From: DATARR01 sp034666985
GTDB taxonomy: Bacteria; Acidobacteriota; Thermoanaerobaculia; Multivoradales; UBA5704
Length of the DNA: 64,000 nt
Direction: 5' to 3'
Assembly (NCBI GenBank): GCA_034666985.1
Contig: JAXDKS010000043.1
Location: forward strand, 186,001-250,000
Shown: positions 8,178-16,572 of the stretch, in pieces
Position numbering within the stretch: the stretch's first letter is position 1
Layout: the number at the start of each line of letters is the position of its first letter
Notes under the pieces: generated by a model
Seen by the model: the letters and a program-made list of their open reading frames with translations, nothing else
What the model was told of the DNA's origin: nothing
Database searches by the model: none
Made by a program: the position numbers and the translations under genes

Positions 8178-8277
8178 AGATTCTTTGCAAGGGTCGCTTA
8201 GGAGCATTCAGGAGCTACGACGTTGTTTCCCTGTGGAGGACCCCATTACACTGAGCACGGTGCTCTCGGAGCCAACC

Positions 8278-11200
8278 ATGAAGTGCCCACAATGCCACTT
8301 CGATAACCCCCCCGGCATGAAGTTCTGCGGCCACTGCGGAGCCAAGCTGGTCGCCCTCTGCCCCCAGTGCGGCACTGAGAACCCCCCCGTCTTCAAGTTC
8401 TGTGGTGAGTGCGGCGCGCCGCTGGTGGCATCCAAAACGGAGGCGCCCGCTTCCGCGCCGGCCCCTGAAGCTCCCCGCCCCTCCTTTCCCTCCCAGGGCT
8501 ACACTCCTCCCCATCTCGCCACCCAGATCCTCCAATCCAAGACCGCCCTGGAGGGCGAGCGCAAGCAGGTCACCGTCCTCTTCTGCGACCTCGTCGGCTC
8601 GACCCCCCTGGCTGAGCGGCTGGGGCCGGAGACCATGCACCTGCTGCTCAACCGGTTCTTCGAGCTGTCCCTCTCCGAAGTCCACCGCTATGAGGGGACG
8701 ATCAACCAGTTCCTGGGCGACGGCTTCATGGCCCTGTTCGGGGCCCCCATCGCCCATGAGGACCATGCCCGGCGGGCGGCTCTGGCCGCTCTCGGTCTCC
8801 AGAAGGTGCTCGCGGAGCACCATGCCGAGCTGGGCGAGCGCAGTGGTGCGGAGCTCAGGTTCCGCATGGGGATCAACACCGGTTGGGTGGTGGTGGGGGG
8901 CATTGGCGACCAGCTCCGCCGGGATTACACGGCGGTCGGCGATACCACCAACCTCGCCGCCCGTCTCCAGCAGCTCGCGGAGCCGGGAGCCATCCTGGTG
9001 AGCGAGGACACGAGCCGTTTCCTCCAGGGCTCTGCCCGGCTGGAGCCGGTGCCGCCGCTCCAGGTGAAGGGCAAGGAGGCGCCGGTGCGGGCATTCCGGC
9101 TTCTCGGTGTGGGCCTGCTGCAGTCGGAGGACGCAGTCCTCGGCAGCACCTCCCGTTCGCCGTTCGTCGGGCGGCGGCGGGAGATGGCGGTGCTCGCGGA
9201 GCTGCGCGAACGGGCGGCGGCGGGGGAGGGGCAGGTGGTGGGCATCGCGGCGGAGGCCGGTTCCGGCAAGTCCCGGCTGGTCTATGAGTTCCGGCGCCGG
9301 TTGTGGGACCGCCCAATTCTTCATCTGGCCGGTCGGTGCCTCTCCTACACCAGCGGGGTTCCCTATGTACCCATCCTCTACATGCTCCGCAATGCCTGGG
9401 AGGTCGGGGAGACGGACGATGCGGCCACGGTGACCGACAAGGTTGCTGCGGGCCTGCGCCGGGCCGAGATGGAGGTCACAGAGGCGCTGCCCTATCTCCT
9501 CTACCTGCTCGGCGTCCGGGCAGGCACGGAGGCGATCGCCGAGCTGAGCCCCCAGGCGCTGCATGCCCGGACCTTCCGGCTGCTGCGGCAGATGATCCTC
9601 AACGAGTCGCGCCGCCGACTGGTGGTGTTGGAGATCGAGGACCTCCATTGGGTGGACCGCACCTCGGAGGAATTTCTCTCCCTCCTGGTGGAAGGGCTGT
9701 TCGCCGCTCACGTGCTGCTCATCGGCACGTACCGCTCCGGCTATCGCCCGCCCTGGATCGAGAAGTCGTACGCCACCCAGATCTCTCTTTCCCGGCTGAC
9801 GGACGCGGAGAGCGAGGCGGTCGTCCGGGCCGTTCTCCGCCGCGCCGAGCTGCCGGACAAGCTGGTGGACGAGGTGCGCGGTAAGGCGGAGGGGAACCCG
9901 TTCTTCCTGGAGGAGTTGGCGCGTTCGCTGCTCGAGCATCCGGGCGTCTCGGTTCCCGACACGATCCAGGGGGTGCTTATGGCCCGCATCGATCGTCTGC
10001 CGGACGACCACAAACGACTCCTTCAGACCGCCTCTGTGCTCGGGCGGGAGTTCCCCTTGAACCTGCTGACGTCCGTCTGGGAGCAGACGGGCGATCTAAC
10101 GTCCCTGCTGTCTGACCTCAAGCGGTGGGAGTTCCTCTACGAGGAGCCCACGGCCGAGGAGCCCCGGTATCTGTTCAAGCACGCCCTGACCCAGGAGGCG
10201 GTCTATCAGACCCTCCTCTCGGCCCGGCGCCAGACCCTGCACGGGGGCGCCGGCCGGGCTTTCGAATCCCTCTTCGCCGGTCGTCTGGAGGACGTCTACG
10301 ACAGTCTCGCCTACCACTACTCGGAGGCTGGCGTGCCTGAGAAGGCGGTGTCGTATCTCGCCCTGCTCGCGGAGAAGGCCGCTCGCGGATACGCCCATGC
10401 CGAGGCTGCGAAGGCTCTGAGGGAAGCGCTGTCGCACGCCGAGCGGCTCCCGGATTCGGAGCGCGACCGCCGCTCGCTGGAGCTGGTCGACCAGCTCGCG
10501 AGCTCGCTTCTCCCCTTGACCTCCTTCTCCGAGACGCTGGGGGTCCTCTCCCGCCACCAGGGTGCCCTGGATCGTCTGGGAGATCCCTCGCTTACAGGCC
10601 GCTATCACTTCTGGATGGCCCACACCTACAGTTATCTGGGGGACCAGATCGAAGCTGAAAGTAACGCCCGGCGCGCCATCTCGGCGGCGCGGCAGGCAGG
10701 GGATACCTTGACGGAGGGCCAGGCCTGGTATGTGCTCGGTCGGGACGCCTTCTGGTCGGGCCGGTTCTCGGAGGGAATCGAGTACGGCCGCCAGGCGGTC
10801 GCCCTGCTGAAGAGGAGCGCGGATCGCTGGTGGCAGGGACAGGCCTACTGGGTCGCGGGATTTCACCACTACGTGCTTGGACGGTTCGAGGACGCTCTGG
10901 AGATGATGGCCTGCGCCCACGAGATCTGGGAGGCTCTGCGGGACCCCCGCCTCGATCCCTCCTGGAGCACGGGCTACTTCCATGCCTCTCTGGGGGATTG
11001 GGATCTGGGGATCGAGGAGTGCAAGGGCGGTCTCCAGCGGGCCCGAGACCCTCTCAACACCGCTGCGGCCCTGGGCTTTCTCGGCTACGCCTATCTGGAG
11101 AAGGGCGACTTGCCGCGAGCGATCGAGGCGCTGGAGGGCTCCGTCGAGCAACTGAGGCAGGCGGGGATGCTGCAGCTCTACGGATGGTTCTCCGCCTTTC

Positions 11201-11598
11201 TCGCCGAAGCCCAGCTCCTTTCGGGCCTTCCCGTCCCAAGAGCCGAAGAGACGGCCCAGGAGGCCCTCTCGGCCAGCGAGAGCTCCAACTTCCCCTACGG
11301 TGTCGGGCTCGCCCAGAGAGCTCTGGGGCGCATTGCCCGGAAGGGCAGCGAGCGAGAAGCGGCGGAAAGCTGGCTCCGGAAAGCCCTGGAGAGCTTCCTC
11401 TCCATCCAGGCTCCCTTCGAGGTGGCCCGCACCCGGCTCGATCTGGCGCTCCTGGCCGGCGCCGGGTCCGAAGAGGCGGCTTCGCAGCTCGGCGAGGCCC
11501 GCCGGCTGTTCGCTGAGCTGAGGCTGCCCCGCTATGTGGAGAAGGCGGAGCGTCTGGCCGGCGAGCTGGCTCCGGCCAGAGAAGAAACCAGCAGGTAG
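8278..11598 (+). CDS. zinc-ribbon / class III nucleotide cyclase / AAA ATPase / TPR signalling protein
   Basis: An 1106-aa multidomain protein. Two zinc ribbons occupy the N terminus (C3-C6-C17-C20 and C28-C31-C42-C45). A class III adenylate/guanylate cyclase domain spans about residues 97-275, with metal aspartates in FCDLVGST (D104) and GDGF (D148) and the GDTTNLAARL motif. An AAA_16-type P-loop follows (AEAGSGKS, about 325-332), with a NACHT/STAND-like ATPase to about residue 640 and then TPR-like helices to the end. Such proteins make a cyclic nucleotide in response to a TPR- or ATPase-sensed signal. The open frame extends upstream, but ATG 8278 with GGAG six bases before it fits the zinc-ribbon N terminus. 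It is transcribed divergently from the RiPP operon and overlaps the convergent gene by 67 bases. Confidence 0.9.
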   Translation: MKCPQCHFDNPPGMKFCGHCGAKLVALCPQCGTENPPVFKFCGECGAPLVASKTEAPASAPAPEAPRPSFPSQGYTPPHLATQILQSKTALEGERKQVTVLFCDLVGSTPLAERLGPETMHLLLNRFFELSLSEVHRYEGTINQFLGDGFMALFGAPIAHEDHARRAALAALGLQKVLAEHHAELGERSGAELRFRMGINTGWVVVGGIGDQLRRDYTAVGDTTNLAARLQQLAEPGAILVSEDTSRFLQGSARLEPVPPLQVKGKEAPVRAFRLLGVGLLQSEDAVLGSTSRSPFVGRRREMAVLAELRERAAAGEGQVVGIAAEAGSGKSRLVYEFRRRLWDRPILHLAGRCLSYTSGVPYVPILYMLRNAWEVGETDDAATVTDKVAAGLRRAEMEVTEALPYLLYLLGVRAGTEAIAELSPQALHARTFRLLRQMILNESRRRLVVLEIEDLHWVDRTSEEFLSLLVEGLFAAHVLLIGTYRSGYRPPWIEKSYATQISLSRLTDAESEAVVRAVLRRAELPDKLVDEVRGKAEGNPFFLEELARSLLEHPGVSVPDTIQGVLMARIDRLPDDHKRLLQTASVLGREFPLNLLTSVWEQTGDLTSLLSDLKRWEFLYEEPTAEEPRYLFKHALTQEAVYQTLLSARRQTLHGGAGRAFESLFAGRLEDVYDSLAYHYSEAGVPEKAVSYLALLAEKAARGYAHAEAAKALREALSHAERLPDSERDRRSLELVDQLASSLLPLTSFSETLGVLSRHQGALDRLGDPSLTGRYHFWMAHTYSYLGDQIEAESNARRAISAARQAGDTLTEGQAWYVLGRDAFWSGRFSEGIEYGRQAVALLKRSADRWWQGQAYWVAGFHHYVLGRFEDALEMMACAHEIWEALRDPRLDPSWSTGYFHASLGDWDLGIEECKGGLQRARDPLNTAAALGFLGYAYLEKGDLPRAIEALEGSVEQLRQAGMLQLYGWFSAFLAEAQLLSGLPVPRAEETAQEALSASESSNFPYGVGLAQRALGRIARKGSEREAAESWLRKALESFLSIQAPFEVARTRLDLALLAGAGSEEAASQLGEARRLFAELRLPRYVEKAERLAGELAPAREETSR

Positions 11599-12560
11599 AT
11601 CTTCGCCTCCGGCGGCCGCCCCGGCTGGGCCACCACTTTCACGTGACTCAGGTTGCGAACGCAGAAACCGCGCACGCCGGCCTGCTCCAGCGGCCAGTCC
11701 GCCGCGGCCGTCCAGAAGGTGTCGTACCCCGGCCAGGCCAGGATGGCGTCCATCTCCTCGGGCGTGCAGAGCCCGCGGTCCACGAGGCGGGTGAATAGCA
11801 TCCTCCAGCGGGGATCGCGTTGCTGCGCGAAGGAGCCTTCGAGGCCGATCCTCGGCAGGATCTCCGCGCCGAGATCGAAGGCCAGATGGGGCCTCTCGAT
11901 CCCTTCGAAGAGGGGTGCGATCTCCGCTAGCACCGGGAACGCGTGGGGCGCTACGCGGCGCAGGTAAGCCAGCGCGCCAGCGGAGTCCAGCCCGTAGATC
12001 TCCAGGCGTACCGGATTTCCCGGTCTGGAGAACAGGCCGAAGACATAGAGAAGGATGCCCTCCTCAGGGATCTCACTGTGGCAGAGCCGGACCAGGTCGG
12101 TCTGGGCTTCGCCGAGGCGCTCTCCGTGCAGTGCTGGCAGCAGGGACTCGACGATCCAGTCCAGGTCTGCCTCCCGTGGCAGCCGGGCGCAGATCGAGGG
12201 AGCGGGGAAGCTCTCCGCTGGCCGGTCCAGGTCGAACTCCAGCCAGACGCAGGAAATGTTGGAGAACGGGCCATCCGCCTCGGACCATCGGGAGAGGAAG
12301 CTGCGCAGGTGGGCGGGAAGGGGCTGATCCGCCATGTGACGGGCCTGACCGGGCTCCTCGAGACGGACCGACAGGTCGACGTCACCGCCGCTCGCTCCCA
12401 GATGAACCTCGAGGGCTCCCTGGCAATCTCCTGGAAGATGAGAGCCTAGGGCGAGCAGGCGGTCCAGGGCTTGAGGACCGCAAAGCCGGGTCAGATGCCG
12501 TCTGACCACCCGCAGCCAGTCGTTATAGGCCGGGGATGGGACCCGCCCCCGAGAAGCCAT
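11532..12560 (-). CDS. orphan protein encoded directly after Nif11-type RiPP precursor
   Basis: A 342-aa protein with no family that I can name. It is soluble, rich in predicted beta-strands, and has conserved-looking blocks at SCVWLEFDLD, EGILLYVFGLF, PVRLEIYGLD, ERPHLAFDLGAEILPRIG and LSHVKVVAQPG followed by EAKIYLLV near the C terminus. The alternating strand blocks suggest a repeated alpha/beta fold. It starts six bases after the Nif11-type peptide gene on the same strand, so the two are almost surely one transcript and it is the natural candidate for modifying or binding that peptide. I considered a peptide prenyltransferase, but no convincing motif supports it. Its 3' end overlaps the convergent cyclase gene. 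Confidence 0.75.
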   Translation of the reverse strand: MASRGRVPSPAYNDWLRVVRRHLTRLCGPQALDRLLALGSHLPGDCQGALEVHLGASGGDVDLSVRLEEPGQARHMADQPLPAHLRSFLSRWSEADGPFSNISCVWLEFDLDRPAESFPAPSICARLPREADLDWIVESLLPALHGERLGEAQTDLVRLCHSEIPEEGILLYVFGLFSRPGNPVRLEIYGLDSAGALAYLRRVAPHAFPVLAEIAPLFEGIERPHLAFDLGAEILPRIGLEGSFAQQRDPRWRMLFTRLVDRGLCTPEEMDAILAWPGYDTFWTAAADWPLEQAGVRGFCVRNLSHVKVVAQPGRPPEAKIYLLVSSLAGASSPARRSAFST

Positions 12561-12566
12561 GGGAGC

Positions 12567-12818
12567 CTAGGGATTTGGCGGCGGTGGTGGTGGCGGCCAT
12601 GCGTCGTCGCCCCCGGCCACCTTGTCGAGCTCGTCCTCGGAGAGCTCCTGGTCGCACTTCTGGAGCTCAGCGATGTCTTCAGGCGTCAGGTTGTGTCCCC
12701 GCTCGCCGGCCCAATGCCTTACCGCGTCCGGGTCCTGGAGGAGGGACCGGAGCTCCTCCAGCAGCTCAGGCTTCGTGCGTACAGTCTCCATCAAGCTCTT
12801 CAGCTCGTTACTGCTCAT
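12567..12818 (-). CDS. Nif11-type RiPP precursor with polyproline core
   Basis: An 83-aa peptide. Residues 1-70 are a Nif11-like leader: an N-terminal helical region (SSNELKSLMETVRTKPELLE), the GHNLTPEDIAELQ motif and the ending ELSEDELDKVAGG. After the double Gly comes a 13-residue core, DDAWPPPPPPPNP. The start is fixed by AGGAGGAC upstream of ATG 12818; the frame stays open farther upstream but lacks a leader-like sequence there. The core has no Ser, Thr or Cys, so lanthionine or azoline chemistry is excluded; Trp74 and the Asp/Asn side chains are the only obvious modification sites. The paired downstream gene (11532-12560) may act on it. Confidence 0.85.
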   Translation of the reverse strand: MSSNELKSLMETVRTKPELLEELRSLLQDPDAVRHWAGERGHNLTPEDIAELQKCDQELSEDELDKVAGGDDAWPPPPPPPNP

Positions 12819-12932
12819 GACTTGTCCTCCTGTGGGAAGTCGCCTACCACAATGCGCGAAGTGGCAGGCCAAATCAACCCCCCCGAAGGATGTTATGCAA
12901 AATCTGTCCGAAGACGCCTGCCAAGTGGGACT

Positions 12933-14117
12933 TCAATCCTCCCGCGCCGCCGGCGGGTCCACCACCGTGAAGTGGAACGTCGTCCCCACCCCCGGTTCGC
13001 TCTCCAGCCAGATCCTCCCGCCCATCTGCTCGACGGCTTCGCGGGCGATGGCGAGCCCCAGGCCGGTGCCGTCGGCGATGCCGGGGTGGGCGCGGACGAA
13101 CTGCTCGAAGACGCGGTCCTGCATGTCGTCCGGGATGCCCATGCCATTGTCCGAGACGGAGATGCGCCAGAAGCCTTCCTCGTCGCGCTGGACGGCGATG
13201 CGCACCCAGCGATCGTCCTCGTTCGGGTCGGAGTACTTGACGGCGTTGCCCACCAGATTGATCAGCGCCAGCTCGACCCGGATGGCGTCCACCTGTACAT
13301 CCGGGATGGGCTCGCGCACCTCGATGCGCACCTCTTTCTCGTTGGCGATCCCCCGGAGCTCTTCCACCGCCTCGTCGAACAGAAGGCGCAGCGACAGGCG
13401 CCTTCCTTGCGCTCCCTCCTCGCTCCCTTGGGCGATGGCCAGGGAGTGAACGTCGTCCGCCACCCCCCGGATGCGCTGCAGGGTGTTGCGCAGGGTGCGC
13501 AGGGTCCGGTCGCGGGTCGCCGGGTCGACGCCGTCGCTCCCCAGGAGGTGGATGGCCGCCTCGGCCGTGCTCAGCCGGTTGCGCAGCTCGTGCGCCAGAT
13601 CGCGGCCGAAGCCGCCCAGGAGGCGCGCCCGCTCCCGGCGATCCCGGAAGCCCTCCTCGCGGAAGGTGGTGGCCGTGATGGCCGTGATGGCCGTCAGCGA
13701 GCGGTAGAGGCGCTCGGCCACCTCGATGGCGTAGTCGGGGGGCACCTTGCGCCCGAAGCGCCGAGCCTCTTCCCGCAGGGCGTTGTAGAGGATCTCGCCC
13801 AGGATCTCGAACTCGGCCAGGATCTCGTCGATGTCGTAGCCCTGCTCCCGCCGCAGCCGCGCCAGCTTGGCGAACTCCTCCCGCAGCATCTCCTCATGCT
13901 CCAGGGCGCCGTCCGAGCAGAGGTAGTCGGAGATGGCGCGCAGCACCTCAGGGATGTGGTTGAGCAGGGCGTCGGTGGGGAAGATCCGCCGCGGATGGAC
14001 GTCCAGCCGCGCGATCAGGCGGTCGAGCCAGGCGCGGGTCAGCTCGGTCGAACGGCGGTGAAGCTCGATGCCGAGGTGCGCCTCGAGCGCGAGAACGTCC
14101 TTCTTCTGTTGCTTCAT
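12933..14117 (-). CDS. sensor histidine kinase
   Basis: A 394-aa cytoplasmic histidine kinase. The N-terminal about 160 residues are helical and resemble the RsbRD_N-type sensor region (RLDVHPRRIFPTDALLNHI). A HisKA domain has the phospho-acceptor His at about 176 (DLAHELRNRLS), followed by an HATPase_c domain with N box (NLVGNAVKYS), G1 (DNGMGIP) and G2 (GTGLGLAI). There are no transmembrane helices, so it senses an internal signal or a partner. No response regulator gene is adjacent. It lies 114 bases upstream of the Nif11 precursor on the same strand, so co-transcription is possible but not shown. Confidence 0.92.
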   Translation of the reverse strand: MKQQKKDVLALEAHLGIELHRRSTELTRAWLDRLIARLDVHPRRIFPTDALLNHIPEVLRAISDYLCSDGALEHEEMLREEFAKLARLRREQGYDIDEILAEFEILGEILYNALREEARRFGRKVPPDYAIEVAERLYRSLTAITAITATTFREEGFRDRRERARLLGGFGRDLAHELRNRLSTAEAAIHLLGSDGVDPATRDRTLRTLRNTLQRIRGVADDVHSLAIAQGSEEGAQGRRLSLRLLFDEAVEELRGIANEKEVRIEVREPIPDVQVDAIRVELALINLVGNAVKYSDPNEDDRWVRIAVQRDEEGFWRISVSDNGMGIPDDMQDRVFEQFVRAHPGIADGTGLGLAIAREAVEQMGGRIWLESEPGVGTTFHFTVVDPPAARED

Positions 14118-14177
14118 GGATCCCCTACCCGCGCCGTCGGGCGCCTGCTGCGGTGAACGAGCCGCGCCGATTGTACC

Positions 14178-14798
14178 CTACTGCCCGTCGTATCGGGACC
14201 GTCGCACGTGCTGGCGCAGGCCGTCGAAGATCCAAGGGAGGTTCTTCCGGTTCGCCTGGTCCATCATCCAGTGGGGGACGCCGCCGCCCGGATCGGTGAA
14301 CAGCCGGCAGACGGCCAGGGTCCACCCCGGGCCGAAGGCCGTCAGGGTCCAGGAGCCCCGGTGGCTCGTGAGGTTCCCCGAGCCCGGCACGTATCGCCAG
14401 TCGATGTGCCAGATCATCGTCCCTCCGGGGCCGGTCTCCACCCGCTGGGTGAAACGCACCCGGTAGCGGCGCTCGCCGAAGGGCGCCGGCAGCTTCATCA
14501 CGTGGAGGCTCTCCACGGCCCTGTCCTTCCCTGGCCGCAGGTCCGACTTCTCCAGGAAGGGCATGAACTCCTGCCAGTGGGCGTAGTCGGCGAGCGCCCG
14601 GAAGACCCGCTCCGGTGGCGCTTCGATGACGCCGCGGCCGGTCGCTTCCTGCGGACCGCCTCCCGCAACTGATGCGAGCGACACCAGGACCTCTCCGGAC
14701 GCCAGACGGCGCGTCTCCTCCGGCACGGATGACGCCGGGAGGACGGTCAGGAGCAGCAGGATGGTGAAAAAGCGGCTGGCGCGGCGCACGAAGAGCAA
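14178..14798 (-). CDS. secreted SRPBCC/START-like protein
   Basis: A 206-aa protein with a hydrophobic N terminus (RFFTILLLLTVLPASS) that reads as a signal peptide or membrane anchor. It is followed by a polyketide cyclase/START-type SRPBCC fold: GRGVIEAPPERVFRALADY begins the first strand and helix, and the C-terminal helix ends WMMDQANRKNLPWIFDGL. Family members bind lipids or hydrophobic ligands in a helix-grip cavity, but no ligand can be assigned. It is divergently transcribed from the toxin/antitoxin pair, with only 17 bases between the start codons, so the promoters must overlap coding sequence. Confidence 0.75.
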   Translation of the reverse strand: MLFVRRASRFFTILLLLTVLPASSVPEETRRLASGEVLVSLASVAGGGPQEATGRGVIEAPPERVFRALADYAHWQEFMPFLEKSDLRPGKDRAVESLHVMKLPAPFGERRYRVRFTQRVETGPGGTMIWHIDWRYVPGSGNLTSHRGSWTLTAFGPGWTLAVCRLFTDPGGGVPHWMMDQANRKNLPWIFDGLRQHVRRSRYDGQ

Positions 14799-14815
14799 TT
14801 CTATAGAATGGGAGC

Positions 14816-15133
14816 ATGGCGAACGGGAGCCTCCCGTCCTCGGTCAAGAAGCTCTTCTGGGATCTGGATCCTCGCCGGCTGCGCTGGGATCGGGACCGGG
14901 AGCAGATCATCGGCCGGATTCTCGCCTCTGGACCTTGGGAGACGGTGACGTGGCTACGCTCGACTGCGGGAGACGACGCCATCCGCTCCTGGATCGAGGA
15001 GCATGAGGGGCGCGGCCTCTCGCCCCGGCAGCTCCGTTTCTGGCAGGTCATCGTCGGGATTCCCCGCCGCCGGGTCGATACTTGGCTGAGGAGCGAGGGC
15101 CGGCAGGTCTGGGACCGGCGGACCCGTCCATGA
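14816..15133 (+). CDS. putative antitoxin (DUF6922-like) of AbiEii pair
   Basis: A 105-aa protein with the pattern SSVKKLFWDLDPRRLRWDRD near the start and a C-terminal helical region (SPRQLRFWQVIVGIP). This is the layout of small DUF6922-type proteins encoded before nucleotidyltransferase toxins. Its TGA overlaps the ATG of the downstream gene (ATGA), which fits a toxin/antitoxin operon in which translation is coupled. No DNA-binding domain is obvious, although the helical region could serve as one. Confidence 0.7.
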   Translation: MANGSLPSSVKKLFWDLDPRRLRWDRDREQIIGRILASGPWETVTWLRSTAGDDAIRSWIEEHEGRGLSPRQLRFWQVIVGIPRRRVDTWLRSEGRQVWDRRTRP

Positions 15134-15762
15134 GCTTCCACCCGGAGATCCTCACCGAAAAGCAGCGTAAGGCGCTCCGTATCCTGGGACCGAGGACAGC
15201 CGAGAACGGCTTCTATCTGGCCGGCGGCACGGCCATCGCTCTCCATCTTGGTCACCGCCGGTCCGTAGACTTCGACTGGTTCCTTGAAGAGCATCTCGAA
15301 GATCCTCTCCGGCTGGCTGGCGAGCTGCGGGACGCTGGTATCCCCTTCGAGACCGCGCAGGTCGATCGGGGCACGCTGTATGGCACCGTCCATGGCGTCC
15401 GGGTCAGCTTCCTCGAGTTCCGATACTCGATGCTCGATCCGCTCGTTCCCTGGGAGGAATTCGACTGCCATCTTGCGGGGCTGCGGGACCTCTCCTGCAT
15501 GAAGCTCTCCGCCATTGCTCAACGAGGGTCCAGGAAAGACTTCGTCGATCTCTATGCTCTGGGCCAGTCGGGCCTCTCGCTCCTCGACATGCTGGGCTGG
15601 TACCGCCAGAAATTCGACGTCCAGGATATCGGTCACCTGCTCTACGCACTCCTCTACTTCGACGACGCGGATGCCGAGCGCATGCCTCGGATGCTCTGGA
15701 AGACTGACTGGAAGGAGATCAAGAAGACGATCGGAGAGTGGGTCCGGGCTCTCCCCAGGTAG
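15130..15762 (+). CDS. AbiEii/AbiGii-type nucleotidyltransferase (putative toxin)
   Basis: A 210-aa protein. The nucleotidyltransferase motif GGTAIALHLGHRRSVDFDWF at about residues 31-50 has the Gly-Gly-Thr and Asp-x-Asp elements of the AbiEii/MenT family. These enzymes transfer nucleotides to tRNA or proteins and act as type IV-like toxins or abortive-infection effectors. A later block, MKLSAIAQRGSRKDFVDLY, is also characteristic. It starts inside the stop codon of the antitoxin gene. It may defend against phage or simply stabilise the region. Confidence 0.8.
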   Translation: MSFHPEILTEKQRKALRILGPRTAENGFYLAGGTAIALHLGHRRSVDFDWFLEEHLEDPLRLAGELRDAGIPFETAQVDRGTLYGTVHGVRVSFLEFRYSMLDPLVPWEEFDCHLAGLRDLSCMKLSAIAQRGSRKDFVDLYALGQSGLSLLDMLGWYRQKFDVQDIGHLLYALLYFDDADAERMPRMLWKTDWKEIKKTIGEWVRALPR

Positions 15763-15793
15763 CCCGGCCCGCCCATTGCAATCCTTCCCACCC

Positions 15794-16567
15794 ATGGCCG
15801 TCTGGATCGGCACCTCGGGGTGGCAGTACCGGCATTGGGACCGGTCGTTCTATCCGTCCGAGGTGCCGAAGGGCGAGCAGCTCGCCTTCTATGCCCAGCT
15901 CTTCCGGGTCGTCGAGGTCAATGCCACGTTCTACCGGCTCCCCGGGCCGGGGGTGCTCGCATCGTGGGCGGCGCAGGTGCCGGAGGACTTCGTGTTCGTG
16001 GTCAAGGCGAGCAAATTTCTCTCGCATTTCAAGAAGCTCAAGGATCCCGAGGAGCCGGTCGAGCGTCTGATGAGCCGCGCCCGCGAGTTGGGGCCGAAGC
16101 TCGGGGCGATCCTCCTCCAACTCCCCGGCAACTTCCCGCGCAACGAGGAGCGGCTGGACGCGGCCCTGGCCCTGCTCGCTCCCCAGGCCCCCGTGGCCGT
16201 CGAGCTCCGCCACGAATCGTGGTTCACGGACGCGGTGCGGGAGATCCTCACCCGTCACGGCGCCGCTCTCTGTCTGGCCGACCGTGGCGGGCTCATCACC
16301 CCGGAGTGGCGCACAGCGGATTGGGGATATCTCCGCTTCCACGGCGGCACGGCCCAGCCCCCGGGCTGTTATGAGGAGGAGGATCTCATCCGCTGGGTGG
16401 CGCGGACGTCGGACCTCTGGGACGCGGATCGCACCGTCTACGCGTTTTTCAATAACGACTGGTATCGTTGCGCCCTGCGCGACGCCGGCCGCTTCGCCCT
16501 TGCCGCCCAGGCCCGGGGACTGGCGACGACCCGGGTGGCGGCGCCCGAGACGATCGTCATAGGGTAG
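15794..16567 (+). CDS. DUF72 domain protein
   Basis: A 257-aa protein of the DUF72 (YecE-like) family. The N-terminal IGTSGWQYRHW, EVNATFYRLPG, and VKASKFLSHFKKL are the defining blocks of this TIM-barrel-like fold, and the C-terminal YAFFNNDW is also conserved. The biochemical function of the family is not established. ATG 15794 follows a CCCACCC stretch with no strong ribosome-binding site. The stop lies only five bases before the next gene, suggesting co-transcription with the M23 peptidase. Confidence 0.88.
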   Translation: MAVWIGTSGWQYRHWDRSFYPSEVPKGEQLAFYAQLFRVVEVNATFYRLPGPGVLASWAAQVPEDFVFVVKASKFLSHFKKLKDPEEPVERLMSRARELGPKLGAILLQLPGNFPRNEERLDAALALLAPQAPVAVELRHESWFTDAVREILTRHGAALCLADRGGLITPEWRTADWGYLRFHGGTAQPPGCYEEEDLIRWVARTSDLWDADRTVYAFFNNDWYRCALRDAGRFALAAQARGLATTRVAAPETIVIG

Positions 16568-16572
16568 AGAGG

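Noticed and set aside
8215..10011. Long open frame antisense to the cyclase/AAA gene
   Set aside because: The plus strand encodes zinc ribbons, a cyclase domain and a P-loop; the antisense frame has no motif and is a by-product of high GC.
11532..12560. Peptide prenyltransferase for the Trp-Pro core
   Set aside because: The strand-repeat pattern is suggestive but no prenyltransferase motif could be matched with confidence.
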